The notes under the pieces are model-generated. The model made no database searches, had not been told where the DNA came from, and saw only the letters and a list, made by a program, of their open reading frames with translations. Shown piece by piece: positions 52,746 through 60,557 of a stretch of DNA of 64,000 nt (positions are counted from its first letter, which is position 1; each line of letters opens with the position of its first letter). The DNA comes from [Muricauda] lutisoli (nom. illeg.) (lineage in GTDB: Bacteria; Bacteroidota; Bacteroidia; Flavobacteriales; Flavobacteriaceae): contig NZ_JAFLND010000003.1 in assembly GCF_017313105.1 (NCBI RefSeq), positions 124,001 to 188,000 of the forward strand, in the 5' to 3' direction. The translations under genes and the position numbers were made by a program.

Positions 52746-53393
52746 CTATTCCGCAGCTTCTGCTTCTGGCGCTTCACCACCTTCGGTAGCTTCGCCTTCT
52801 GCACCTTCTACACCTTCTTCATCTTCATCTTCCAGTTCCTCATCAACAGAAGTTCTAGATGCTTTAACCTGAACGATAGCAGTACTATCTGGGTGCAAGA
52901 ATGTGTAATCGTCGTTTAGAACGGTTTCCACTGCAATGGTCTGGCCGATTCTCAACTTGGAAATATCGATTGTGATGAAATCCGGAAGCAAATCGGGCAA
53001 TGCACGAATAGAAAGCTTTCTCTTTCTGAAAAGTAATCGACCACCATTTTTTACCCCTGGGGAATTCCCTTCCAAACGTACTGGAATTTTCATGGTAATT
53101 GGTTTGTCTTCGAACAATTGATAGAAATCTATGTGAAGAATGTTGTCCGTGACAGGGTGAAATTGAATATCCTGCAAAACGGCGGCAAACTTTTCATCTT
53201 CCAATTCAATTACTACGGTGTGCGCGTTGGGAGTGTACACCAAGTCTTTGAATGCGATTTCATCAGCTGAAAAATGCACTGGTTTATCCCCTCCGTACAG
53301 CACGCAAGGGACCTTTCCAGCATTACGTAAGGCTTTGGTAGAAACCTTGCCCACGCTTTCTCTTTGGGATCCTTTGATTGTAATTGACTTCAT
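52746..53393 (-). CDS. rplY: 50S ribosomal protein L25/Ctc (TL5 form)
   Basis: 215 residues. It binds 5S rRNA. The N-terminal L25 domain reads [20 protein letters not shown] and [14 protein letters not shown]; the C-terminal TL5/CTC domain follows ([20 protein letters not shown]). The acidic Glu-rich tail (from about residue 185: [14 protein letters not shown] ...) is typical of Bacteroidota L25. It is probably co-transcribed with prs, which lies 20 nt upstream. Confidence 0.95.
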   Translation of the reverse strand: MKSITIKGSQRESVGKVSTKALRNAGKVPCVLYGGDKPVHFSADEIAFKDLVYTPNAHTVVIELEDEKFAAVLQDIQFHPVTDNILHIDFYQLFEDKPITMKIPVRLEGNSPGVKNGGRLLFRKRKLSIRALPDLLPDFITIDISKLRIGQTIAVETVLNDDYTFLHPDSTAIVQVKASRTSVDEELEDEDEEGVEGAEGEATEGGEAPEAEAAE

Positions 53394-53413
53394 TGTTATA
53401 TATTAAAATTGAT

Positions 53414-54355
53414 TTACATTAAAAATTTTGAAGATATTGATGTATTGTGGTGAACCCTGTGCATTACATCCGCAAACAGGTCGGCACAAGACAATACCTT
53501 TATTTTATCTTTATTCTGGTCAATAGGTATGGAATCGGTTACAATTAATTCCGTTAACCTTGACTTTTCTATTTTTTCGTAGGCATCACCGGATAGCAAT
53601 CCATGGGTGGTTACAGCACGAACGCTCGCTGCACCTCTTTCCATCATCAAATCTGCTGCTTTGGTCAGTGTTCCAGCTGTATCGACCATATCATCTGCCA
53701 AGACTACGTTCTTTCCTTTTACATCACCAATAAGTTCCATATGGGAAATTACATTGGCTTTGGCCCGCTGTTTATAACAAATCACCACATCGCACTCCAA
53801 CGCTTTGGAATAGGCATAGGCTCTTTTGGAACCTCCCATGTCTGGCGATGCAATGCATAGGTTGTCCAGATTTAACCCTTTTAAATAAGGTAAGAACAGT
53901 GTGGAAGCAAACAGGTGATCCACGGGTTTTTCGAAGAACCCTTGAATTTGGTCTGCATGCAGGTCCATGGTAATGATTCTGGTGGCACCGGCGGTTTCCA
54001 ACATTTTGGCCACCAATTTAGCGGCAATAGGAACACGGGGCTTGTCCTTTCTGTCTTGTCTGGCCCAACCAAAGTAGGGCATAACGGCAGTAATGTGTCG
54101 TGCAGAAGCTCTTTTGGCGGCATCCAACATCAACAACATTTCCATCAAGTTTTCGGAGCTTGGGTTGGTAGAACCGATGATAAAAATCCTTGCTCCCCTT
54201 ATAGACTCCTCGAACGAAGGTTGAAATTCGCCATCACTATAACGTGAGAATTGGACTTTCCCCAATTCTGCACCATAGGAAGCTGCGATTTTCTTGCCCA
54301 GTTCAACACTTTGGGTACAAGCAAAAATTTTTGGTTCCGGAACTTGATAGGCCAT
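53414..54355 (-). CDS. prs: Ribose-phosphate pyrophosphokinase
   Basis: 313 residues, typical. It makes PRPP from ribose-5-phosphate and ATP for nucleotide, histidine and tryptophan synthesis. Signatures: FSRYSDGEFQPSFEESIRGA at the start, GWARQDRKDKPRVPIAAKL, TMDLHADQIQGFFEKPVDHL and the PRPP-binding loop VVLADDMVDTAGTLTKAA. The first gene of the prs-rplY pair, divergent from tRNA-Leu across a 160-nt gap. Confidence 0.96.
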   Translation of the reverse strand: MAYQVPEPKIFACTQSVELGKKIAASYGAELGKVQFSRYSDGEFQPSFEESIRGARIFIIGSTNPSSENLMEMLLMLDAAKRASARHITAVMPYFGWARQDRKDKPRVPIAAKLVAKMLETAGATRIITMDLHADQIQGFFEKPVDHLFASTLFLPYLKGLNLDNLCIASPDMGGSKRAYAYSKALECDVVICYKQRAKANVISHMELIGDVKGKNVVLADDMVDTAGTLTKAADLMMERGAASVRAVTTHGLLSGDAYEKIEKSRLTELIVTDSIPIDQNKDKIKVLSCADLFADVMHRVHHNTSISSKFLM

Positions 54356-54454
54356 TACAATCTCTTGTTAACTAGCGTTTTAAAGTACTTTTTAATAAGG
54401 AGGTGCAAATTTAATAATTAATTCGGGTTGCTAAAGGATAAATCAAAGTATTTT

Positions 54455-54487
54455 TTGGTGATAAATAAAAAATATTTTTTAGCTTTG
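54455..54487 (+). promoter_or_regulatory. Promoter of tRNA-Leu
   Basis: TTG at 54455-54457 (inside TTTTTTGG) and TAGCTTTG at 54480-54487 match the -33 and -7 Bacteroidota boxes with a 22-nt spacer. The tRNA begins 29 nt after the -7 box. Confidence 0.65.
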
Positions 54488-54515
54488 CACTCGCATTTGA
54501 AAATGTGGTGCCAAT

Positions 54516-54597
54516 GCCTTGGTGGCGGAACTGGTAGACGCGCTGGATTCAAAATCCAGTTCCTTCGGGAGTGAGGGTTCGATTCCCTCCCAAGGTA
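54516..54597 (+). tRNA. tRNA-Leu (anticodon CAA)
   Basis: 82 nt. Acceptor stem GCCTTGG pairs with CCAAGGT (one G-U), discriminator A; the anticodon stem CTGGA / TCCAG encloses a TTCAAAA loop, giving anticodon CAA (reads UUG). A variable arm (TTCCTTCGGGA) and T-arm (GAGGGTTCGATTCCCTC) complete the class II fold expected of Leu tRNAs. The CCA end is not encoded, as usual in this phylum. Confidence 0.93.
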
Positions 54598-54607
54598 CTT
54601 AAAATTT

Positions 54608-54636
54608 AAGCCCTGACAATTATGTCGGGGCTTTTT
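54608..54636 (+). terminator. Terminator after tRNA-Leu
   Basis: AAGCCCTGACA / TGTCGGGGCTT (one G-T pair) with a short ATTA loop, then TTTATTT. It may also serve the convergent TonB receptor gene. Confidence 0.8.
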
Positions 54637-54664
54637 ATTTGGGTCTGTTTTAAAAACAAGAGGT

Positions 54665-57232
54665 TTAGAAAAATACCCTTAAGGTAAGATTTGGTGTAAA
54701 GCCCAATGAGCTCCTCTGTATTACCTGCTCCAAAAGGAGCTGATTGTTTTGTTGAATGGTTCTATGGACAATGGCGAGCGGAACAATGCGATTGTAAATG
54801 TTCAATGCTGAAAAACCAATCTGCATAAACGAAGAATTCTTATCTACCGGGAACTTGTAATTTATGGAAGCGTCCAATCTGTGAAAATTAGGTAATCGAC
54901 CATTGTTCAGGGTTTCAAAAACAACCTCTTTAGTTTCTTCATCATAGTTTTTTATTGGGGTAAATGGTGTTCCAGACCTGTATTGCCAACCTATTGAAAA
55001 TTGAAAGTTCTTTACATCCAAACTATTGGATATCCTAAAACTGTGGGGAATGTCGTTGTTTCCGGCAAAACTATTTTCCAGGATCTGATTAAAAGTAAAA
55101 TTCACATTATTATAAGAATAGCCAACCCAAAATCTGTAGTTCTGAATGCGTTTCTTTAAAAGTATATCCATTCCAATAATGCTACTTTTTCCTTCGCTAA
55201 GGTAGGGTTGGGGCAGATTAAAACCTTGACTGTAGGAAGTTAGTCCTTTTAAACTTTTGTAGTAAGCTTCGGCATCAAGGGTCCAGCCATTCTTATTAAA
55301 AAGCAAACCTGTCGAAAACTGGTTGCCCTTTAGTAGGGGATAATTTACATTGTCCGACAGTCTCCATAAATTATTATCCAATCTTAGCTCTGTTTGATTG
55401 AACTCAATAAGTTGCGAAATGGGCTGGTTTCTCCGCTCTAATCCCGTCCTGATTCTAAGTGATTTGTTTACAGAAATTTCAAAGTTTAGTCTGGGCTCCA
55501 GATATAAGTTTCCCAAACTGCCATAATGAACAGCTCTAAGCCCAAACCTAAATATTCCCCCATTGTTCCTTCTGAAGGAATATTCCCCAAATAGAACATT
55601 TTTTAGGTTACTGTCCCGTACGGGCAGGCTCATAGTGTTGTTTGGGTCAATATTGGATATACTGCTCAGATCAATTTCCAGATTGGTGTTCGAGAGTTGG
55701 TAACCATAGCTTAGCAGGTCATTGCTTTTAAAGGTCCTATCCGATTTTAGCTCCAACCCAAAGTCACTTATCCTATTTCCCCTAATATTGGTTTCTTCCA
55801 GTGTTTGCCCTACGTATTCTTCATTTTGATAATAGGAATCGTAGGATGAAAAGTAGGTTGTGATTTGATCGGTCTGTGTTGAAGAGGTGCTGTGCAGCCA
55901 ATTAATGCTGATGCCCCCATTGCCCGTTGCCAGGGAATCATTTTTGGTTTCGCCCTCACTGGCAAAGGAAAACAGTGTACGGTTCCTGGTCATTAATGCA
56001 CTAATGGAAATCTTGTCTTCCACCGATGGCCGATATACATATTTTGCATTGACATCGTAAAACCTAAATTCATTTTCACTGGTATCGTAAGTGTAGCCAT
56101 CATCGGAACTTACGTTTAAGGCGTTACCGCTACTATCGGTAATTCGACCGGAATTGTTGAAAATTTTCTTGGCATAGGCTTCATAAGTAGGGGTCTTGTA
56201 AATGTCCAAATAGGCATTTCGGGCGTAAACCGATAAGGACGACTTTTTTGAAATCGGTGCCCTTATATAGCCATCAATGCTCAATCCATCAATTCCAAGA
56301 CCCCCCGATAACTCTTTGGCCACATCACTATCAGTACTAAGATCAATAATTCCTGAAACCCTATCACCATAAGCGGCACTGGTGGCGGTCTTAAAAATAG
56401 TGGCTTTCTCGGTAGCATAAGGGTTAAACCTTGACAACATACCATACAAATACCCTGAATTGAATACTCGGATATGGTCAAAAAGCACCAAATTTTGATC
56501 GGAGGTGCCTCCGTGTATTTGTATTCCGGAAGCCGATTCGTCCAAACTGGAAACGCCTGGAATAAGTTGAATACTTTGTAAGATATCGGGGGTGGTTTGT
56601 CCGGGGATAGACCCCAATGGCTTTTGGGCGACGGTTATAGACCCATCCCGATTCCTATCGATCCCTGTAGTTATATAGGAAGTGACGATAACCTCTTTGA
56701 GCACCTTGTAAGCGGGTGTAAGGTATATGGAGGTACAGGTTTCTTTGGGTTTTATGGTTATGGACTTATATCCGGCCGCTTCTATGTGATACTCTGTTTT
56801 TTTGGGGTTTTCAAATTGGATCAACCCTCTTTTGTCAGTTTCAATTACTATAGTTGAGTCCACTATCACCTCATTTTCAGAAATGGGTAAGCGCGTATCT
56901 TGATCCAAAAGGTAAATACAGCTATTTTTTTTAAGTGGTACGGGAACAATGATTACCTGTGGTTGTCCATCTATTTTTTCAAAATGTAACCCTGTCTGAG
57001 CTTCCAGAAGACCAAGAACTTCATCAAAAGATAAACCTTCTGCCAAAACAGTAATGCTTTTGTTCTCCACAAGGTCTTCGGCGTACGAGAAATTAAGGTT
57101 TACTTCCTTTTCCAGTTGTTGGATCACATCCTTTAAAGGGGTTTCCCTAAATTCAAGGAATAGATTTTCTTGGGCATGGGATGTGAAAATGCCCAGAAGG
57201 AACACAAATAATGCAGTTATAAAACACCTCAT
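54665..57232 (-). CDS. TonB-dependent receptor with N-terminal STN domain
   Basis: 855 residues. Signal peptide (MRCFITALFVFLLGIFTSHA), then a secretin/TonB short N-terminal (STN) domain (about 20-95: FRETPLKDVIQQLEKEVNLN ... KSITVLAEGLSFDEVLGLLE), a carboxypeptidase-regulatory-like module, a plug (TTPDILQSIQLIPGVSSLDE ... GIQIHGGTSDQNLVLFDHIR) and a C-terminal beta-barrel ending LTLRVFF. The STN domain is the part that signals to FecR-type anti-sigma factors, and fecR/fecI homologues follow directly upstream. Substrate not evident; no SusD partner is present. Confidence 0.94.
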   Translation of the reverse strand: MRCFITALFVFLLGIFTSHAQENLFLEFRETPLKDVIQQLEKEVNLNFSYAEDLVENKSITVLAEGLSFDEVLGLLEAQTGLHFEKIDGQPQVIIVPVPLKKNSCIYLLDQDTRLPISENEVIVDSTIVIETDKRGLIQFENPKKTEYHIEAAGYKSITIKPKETCTSIYLTPAYKVLKEVIVTSYITTGIDRNRDGSITVAQKPLGSIPGQTTPDILQSIQLIPGVSSLDESASGIQIHGGTSDQNLVLFDHIRVFNSGYLYGMLSRFNPYATEKATIFKTATSAAYGDRVSGIIDLSTDSDVAKELSGGLGIDGLSIDGYIRAPISKKSSLSVYARNAYLDIYKTPTYEAYAKKIFNNSGRITDSSGNALNVSSDDGYTYDTSENEFRFYDVNAKYVYRPSVEDKISISALMTRNRTLFSFASEGETKNDSLATGNGGISINWLHSTSSTQTDQITTYFSSYDSYYQNEEYVGQTLEETNIRGNRISDFGLELKSDRTFKSNDLLSYGYQLSNTNLEIDLSSISNIDPNNTMSLPVRDSNLKNVLFGEYSFRRNNGGIFRFGLRAVHYGSLGNLYLEPRLNFEISVNKSLRIRTGLERRNQPISQLIEFNQTELRLDNNLWRLSDNVNYPLLKGNQFSTGLLFNKNGWTLDAEAYYKSLKGLTSYSQGFNLPQPYLSEGKSSIIGMDILLKKRIQNYRFWVGYSYNNVNFTFNQILENSFAGNNDIPHSFRISNSLDVKNFQFSIGWQYRSGTPFTPIKNYDEETKEVVFETLNNGRLPNFHRLDASINYKFPVDKNSSFMQIGFSALNIYNRIVPLAIVHRTIQQNNQLLLEQVIQRSSLGFTPNLTLRVFF

Positions 57233-57235
57233 TTC

Positions 57236-58156
57236 TTATTCAGACAAGGTAACAATTCTTTTGTCTGCTGAAACATGATATTCGATGCCCATGGGTTCCA
57301 TTGTGGTTTTTAGGGCGTTTTCTAGATTGTTATGAGTAAAATTTCCGGTGAATTTTCGGTTTACATCAATTGAGTTCCATCTAAACTCGACAGGGTATTG
57401 GAGCATAAGTTCGTCCAATACCTCCGAAAGTGGCTGCTCTGAAAAGCTGGAGAATCCATTCGTCCAGTCCGGAGTGCTTTCGGAAATTTCCTTTTGATGG
57501 ATTTTGCCATTTACCACTTGTATTTCCATTCCTTGGGTAAGCTCCAGTCCGGGTAGGTTTGCGTTCATAGGGCTAAATGTAATGGACCCTTCATAGCATT
57601 GTACCTTTAAATCCCTACGGTTGTTAATGTTAAATTGGGTCCCTGAAACCGAAACTGTTCCTTTGTTGGTGTTCACTGTAAAACCTTTTCCGGATTTAAT
57701 GTCAAAAAATGCTTCTCCGTCAAAGTCAACCGCACGATCTTCCTCCCAATTAAAACGTTTATAAGATACTGTGGAGTTGGCATTCAATTCAATTATGGAC
57801 CCATCAGCAAGAAGCAAGGTCTCTTTTTCGCCGATTCCGGTAGAATAGGTTCTGGTACCATAGAAATAGGTGTAGCCCACAAATAAGATGGCAATACAAG
57901 CTGCGGCAGCTGAAAACACCCACAAACGTTTTACTTTATTCTCTTTTTGGGTATTTTGATTTTTGGAAGTAACAAGGGAGAGCGCCTTTTCCACATCAAT
58001 TTCAGTTACGCTCAATGATTTGGCCGCATCGTCGATGGCCATAATTTCCTTATAGACATCGGATGTCTTGAACCCGGACAACTCTTCTTCGCTTAAGTCA
58101 TCGGCAATCCAACGGGCCAAAAAATCTTCATTGGCGTATGTATCCTTCATAGGCAT
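57236..58156 (-). CDS. FecR family anti-sigma / sigma regulator
   Basis: 306 residues. A short cytoplasmic N-terminus (about 1-85), one transmembrane segment (LWVFSAAAACIAILFVGYTY), then a periplasmic FecR domain (TGIGEKETLLLADGSIIELN ... VDFDGEAFFDIKSGKGFTV) and a C-terminal domain (PLSEVLDELMLQYPVEFRWN) that contacts the receptor STN domain. It lies 3 nt before the TonB receptor and 43 nt after the sigma gene; the three form one cell-surface signalling operon. Start ATG 58156; ATG 58150 is possible. Confidence 0.93.
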   Translation of the reverse strand: MPMKDTYANEDFLARWIADDLSEEELSGFKTSDVYKEIMAIDDAAKSLSVTEIDVEKALSLVTSKNQNTQKENKVKRLWVFSAAAACIAILFVGYTYFYGTRTYSTGIGEKETLLLADGSIIELNANSTVSYKRFNWEEDRAVDFDGEAFFDIKSGKGFTVNTNKGTVSVSGTQFNINNRRDLKVQCYEGSITFSPMNANLPGLELTQGMEIQVVNGKIHQKEISESTPDWTNGFSSFSEQPLSEVLDELMLQYPVEFRWNSIDVNRKFTGNFTHNNLENALKTTMEPMGIEYHVSADKRIVTLSE

Positions 58157-58199
58157 TTGCTCTCTTATTTAAATGACAGTTGAACAACCATTTACCCTA

Positions 58200-58721
58200 T
58201 TAAAATTTTAATTCTTTTCCAAGTTGGTCCCTCAACAACAATAAAGCCTTACTCATTCTACGTTCAATGGCCTTTATGCCAAGCCCCAATATTTCAGCGA
58301 TTTCGGAATAGGTTTTCTTTTCCACTCTGCTCAAAAGATAAACTTCCCTTTCCTTTTGGGGCAAGGAAGCGATGGCGGTCTTTAGTTTTACGTGAAATTC
58401 ATCCATTTGCATTAAATATTCTGGATTTTCATTGTCCACCGAAGGTGCCGTCTTTTGTAAATGCTTCAATACAATTTTCTCATGCGCCATTTCATTGAGA
58501 AAAGAATTGTTGGCCGCCCTATATAAGTATGCCTTTACTTTGGAAAAAGAGACAGTGGAACACAATTTCCAGAGTTTCACAAAAACATCCTGTACAATGT
58601 CCTCGGCCTGTTGTAGGTCCCCACATTTATAATAAACGAATCGTGTCACCGCCTCGTAGTGTGCACGAAATATTTGATTGTAGGTTTTCTGTTCACAAAT
58701 GGATGGTTCTTCCTGTGTCAT
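58200..58721 (-). CDS. ECF RNA polymerase sigma factor (FecI-like)
   Basis: 173 residues. Sigma region 2 (YNQIFRAHYEAVTRFVYYKC, QAEDIVQDVFVKLWKL) and region 4 (IASLPQKEREVYLLSRVEKK, YSEIAEILGLGIKAIERRMS, KALLLLRDQLGKEL) are both visible, in the Bacteroidota-type 1 branch of ECF factors. With FecR and the STN receptor it forms a trans-envelope switch. The promoter element TATTTTTG (58758-58765, minus strand) is housekeeping-like, so the operon's own sigma may drive other targets. Confidence 0.94.
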   Translation of the reverse strand: MTQEEPSICEQKTYNQIFRAHYEAVTRFVYYKCGDLQQAEDIVQDVFVKLWKLCSTVSFSKVKAYLYRAANNSFLNEMAHEKIVLKHLQKTAPSVDNENPEYLMQMDEFHVKLKTAIASLPQKEREVYLLSRVEKKTYSEIAEILGLGIKAIERRMSKALLLLRDQLGKELKF

Positions 58722-58757
58722 GATTTGTTTTGGGCGAAACTACTTTAACGTAGTCCA

Positions 58758-58765
58758 CAAAAATA
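58758..58765 (-). promoter_or_regulatory. -7 promoter element of the sigma-FecR-TonB operon
   Basis: Read on the minus strand, TATTTTTG fits TAnnTTTG and lies 36 nt before the sigma factor ATG. The -33 box is not clear. The 113-nt divergent region must also hold the promoter of the thioredoxin-ApbE operon. Confidence 0.45.
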
Positions 58766-58834
58766 ATTAGAAAAAAATAGGGTGTTCCATTTTTTGGCTG
58801 TCTAACTAATAGAAAAAGAAATTAATACTTAGTT

Positions 58835-59278
58835 ATGGACAACAAAAAATGGTTTGCTCTCTTGGTCATCGGTTGTATTTTATTCTGCCAGAATCTTATG
58901 GCTCAAGATTGGCAGATCGACTTTGATGAGGCTCAAGATTTGGCCCAAAAGAACAATAAAAACATTGTTTTGGTCTTCCAAGGTTCCGACTGGTGTGCGC
59001 CATGTATAAAGCTGGATCGCGAAATATGGAGTTCCAGTGAGTTTCAGGATTTGGCAAAAGATCGTTTTGTGATGCTCAAGGCCGATTTTCCCCGAAGAAA
59101 AAAGAATCAATTGCCCGAAGCACAGGAGGCAAGGAACAAATCCTTGGCCGCAAAGTATAACCCAAACGGTTATTTCCCCTACGTGGTGGTATTAAATTCA
59201 TCTGGAAAAGTTTTGGGACAAACCGGTTACGAAAAAACAAGTCCGAAAGCCTATTTCAACAAGTTGAACTCTTTTTAA
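58835..59278 (+). CDS. Secreted thioredoxin-like protein
   Basis: 147 residues. Signal peptide (LLVIGCILFCQNLMA-Q), then a thioredoxin fold with the redox motif WCAPC at residues 53-57 in FQGSDWCAPCIKLDREIW. The conserved cis-Pro region is FPYVVVLNSSGKVLGQTGYE. It probably acts in the periplasm, reducing or shaping disulfides. First gene of a tight run with apbE (10 nt later), DUF4266 and DUF3570. In this context the likely client is the Cys-containing DUF4266 lipoprotein (inference). Confidence 0.9.
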   Translation: MDNKKWFALLVIGCILFCQNLMAQDWQIDFDEAQDLAQKNNKNIVLVFQGSDWCAPCIKLDREIWSSSEFQDLAKDRFVMLKADFPRRKKNQLPEAQEARNKSLAAKYNPNGYFPYVVVLNSSGKVLGQTGYEKTSPKAYFNKLNSF

Positions 59279-59288
59279 GGATGCTGTT

Positions 59289-60332
59289 ATGTTGATAATA
59301 AGGCAAATCACCTCCGTGCTGTTCCTTTTCCTTTCGACCTTTGGGTATTCACAAAGTTTGCAGACTAACTTAAGTGATACAACGACTGAACCAAAAGTGT
59401 ATCAGCGGACCTTAAAATTGATGGGAAGTCGATTCGATCTTACCGTGGTGGCGGAAAATCAAGAAAAGGGCAATGAGTATCTTGATTTGGCCATATCGGA
59501 GATTTCCAGAATTGAAAAGCTTATTTCATCTTGGGACCCCTTATCACAGACTTCTGCCATTAATCGCAATGCCGGATTAAAACCCGTTAAAGTGGACCTG
59601 GAGCTATTTCAACTTATCGAAAGAGCACTAAAAGTTTCCAATTTGACCCAGGGTGCTTTTGATATCAGTTATGCTTCCATGGACCGTATCTGGAAATTTG
59701 ATGGTTCTGTTACGGAAATGCCCCCCATGGAAACTATAAAACAATCTGTGGCCAAGGTAGGGTGCCAAAACATCATATTGGACCGCGACAACCAAACTGT
59801 TTTTCTAAAAAATAAAGGAATGAAAATTGGTTTTGGTGCCATAGGTAAAGGATATGCCGCGGATAAGACCAAGGCATTATTGGTGGAGCAAGGTGTAAAG
59901 TCAGGGATTATCAATGCGTCAGGAGATTTAAATGCTTGGGGCACCAAGCCCAACGGTAAGGATTGGATGGTGGCCATTGTTAACCCGTTGAACAAAAGCA
60001 AGGTTTTTTCATGGCTGCCAGTAAAAAATCAGTCTGTCGTCACCTCCGGAAATTATGAAAAATATATCATCCTCAACGGTGAACGTTACTCTCACATCAT
60101 CGACCCTAGGACCGGGTACCCCAGCAAAGGGATTTTGAGCGCCACGATTTTTACCCAGAATGCTGAACTGGCAGATGCCTTGGCCACTTCAATATTTGTA
60201 ATGGGTGTCGAAACCGGTCTTGATTTTATCAATCAGTTAAAAGGAGTGGAATGCATTATTGTGGACCAGGACAATAAGGTGATGACCTCTAAAAATATTG
60301 CCTTGAAAGAAATAGAAAAGCAAAGTAGATAA
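59289..60332 (+). CDS. apbE: FAD:protein FMN transferase (ApbE)
   Basis: 347 residues. Signal peptide (LIIRQITSVLFLFLSTFGYS-Q), then the ApbE fold: KLMGSRFDLTVVAENQEKG, SSWDPLSQTSAINRNAG, FGAIGKGYAADKTKALL, SGDLNAWGTKPNG and HIIDPRTGYPSKGILSATIF (Mg/FAD site). Transfers FMN from FAD onto Ser/Thr of periplasmic partners, usually at a D-x-x-S/T-G-A-S/T type motif. No NqrC/RnfG-type partner is nearby; DUF4266 and DUF3570 follow at 8 nt and 7 nt, which makes them candidate targets. Confidence 0.95.
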   Translation: MLIIRQITSVLFLFLSTFGYSQSLQTNLSDTTTEPKVYQRTLKLMGSRFDLTVVAENQEKGNEYLDLAISEISRIEKLISSWDPLSQTSAINRNAGLKPVKVDLELFQLIERALKVSNLTQGAFDISYASMDRIWKFDGSVTEMPPMETIKQSVAKVGCQNIILDRDNQTVFLKNKGMKIGFGAIGKGYAADKTKALLVEQGVKSGIINASGDLNAWGTKPNGKDWMVAIVNPLNKSKVFSWLPVKNQSVVTSGNYEKYIILNGERYSHIIDPRTGYPSKGILSATIFTQNAELADALATSIFVMGVETGLDFINQLKGVECIIVDQDNKVMTSKNIALKEIEKQSR

Positions 60333-60340
60333 AGCTAAAT

Positions 60341-60550
60341 ATGAAGAAAATTTTAATTGCCTTGTGCGGTTTGTTCAGCATGTCGTCCTGTGTGGTACTG
60401 CACGAATATGATAAAGTAAACATCAATGATCCGGATATGGTTCTGGCCGATAAAAAGTTCGCAAAGTTTGAGACCAATTATCAGGTATATCGTGAAGGTG
60501 CATCGGGTGGAAATGGTGGTAAAACAGGAGGTGGCTGTGGATGCAATTGA
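60341..60550 (+). CDS. DUF4266 small Cys/Gly-tailed lipoprotein
   Basis: 69 residues. Lipobox FSMSSC (Cys17). The mature part is only about 50 residues: a short acidic segment (EYDKVNINDPDMVLADKKFA), then YREGASGGNGG and the conserved tail K-T-G-G-G-C-G-C-N with Cys66 and Cys68 at the extreme C-terminus. This is DUF4266, found with ApbE and DUF3570 in many Gram-negatives. GAS at 53-55 resembles the flavin-acceptor motif. The paired Cys could be the substrate of the neighbouring thioredoxin. Function not established as far as I know. Confidence 0.9.
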   Translation: MKKILIALCGLFSMSSCVVLHEYDKVNINDPDMVLADKKFAKFETNYQVYREGASGGNGGKTGGGCGCN

Positions 60551-60557
60551 TCTAAAG

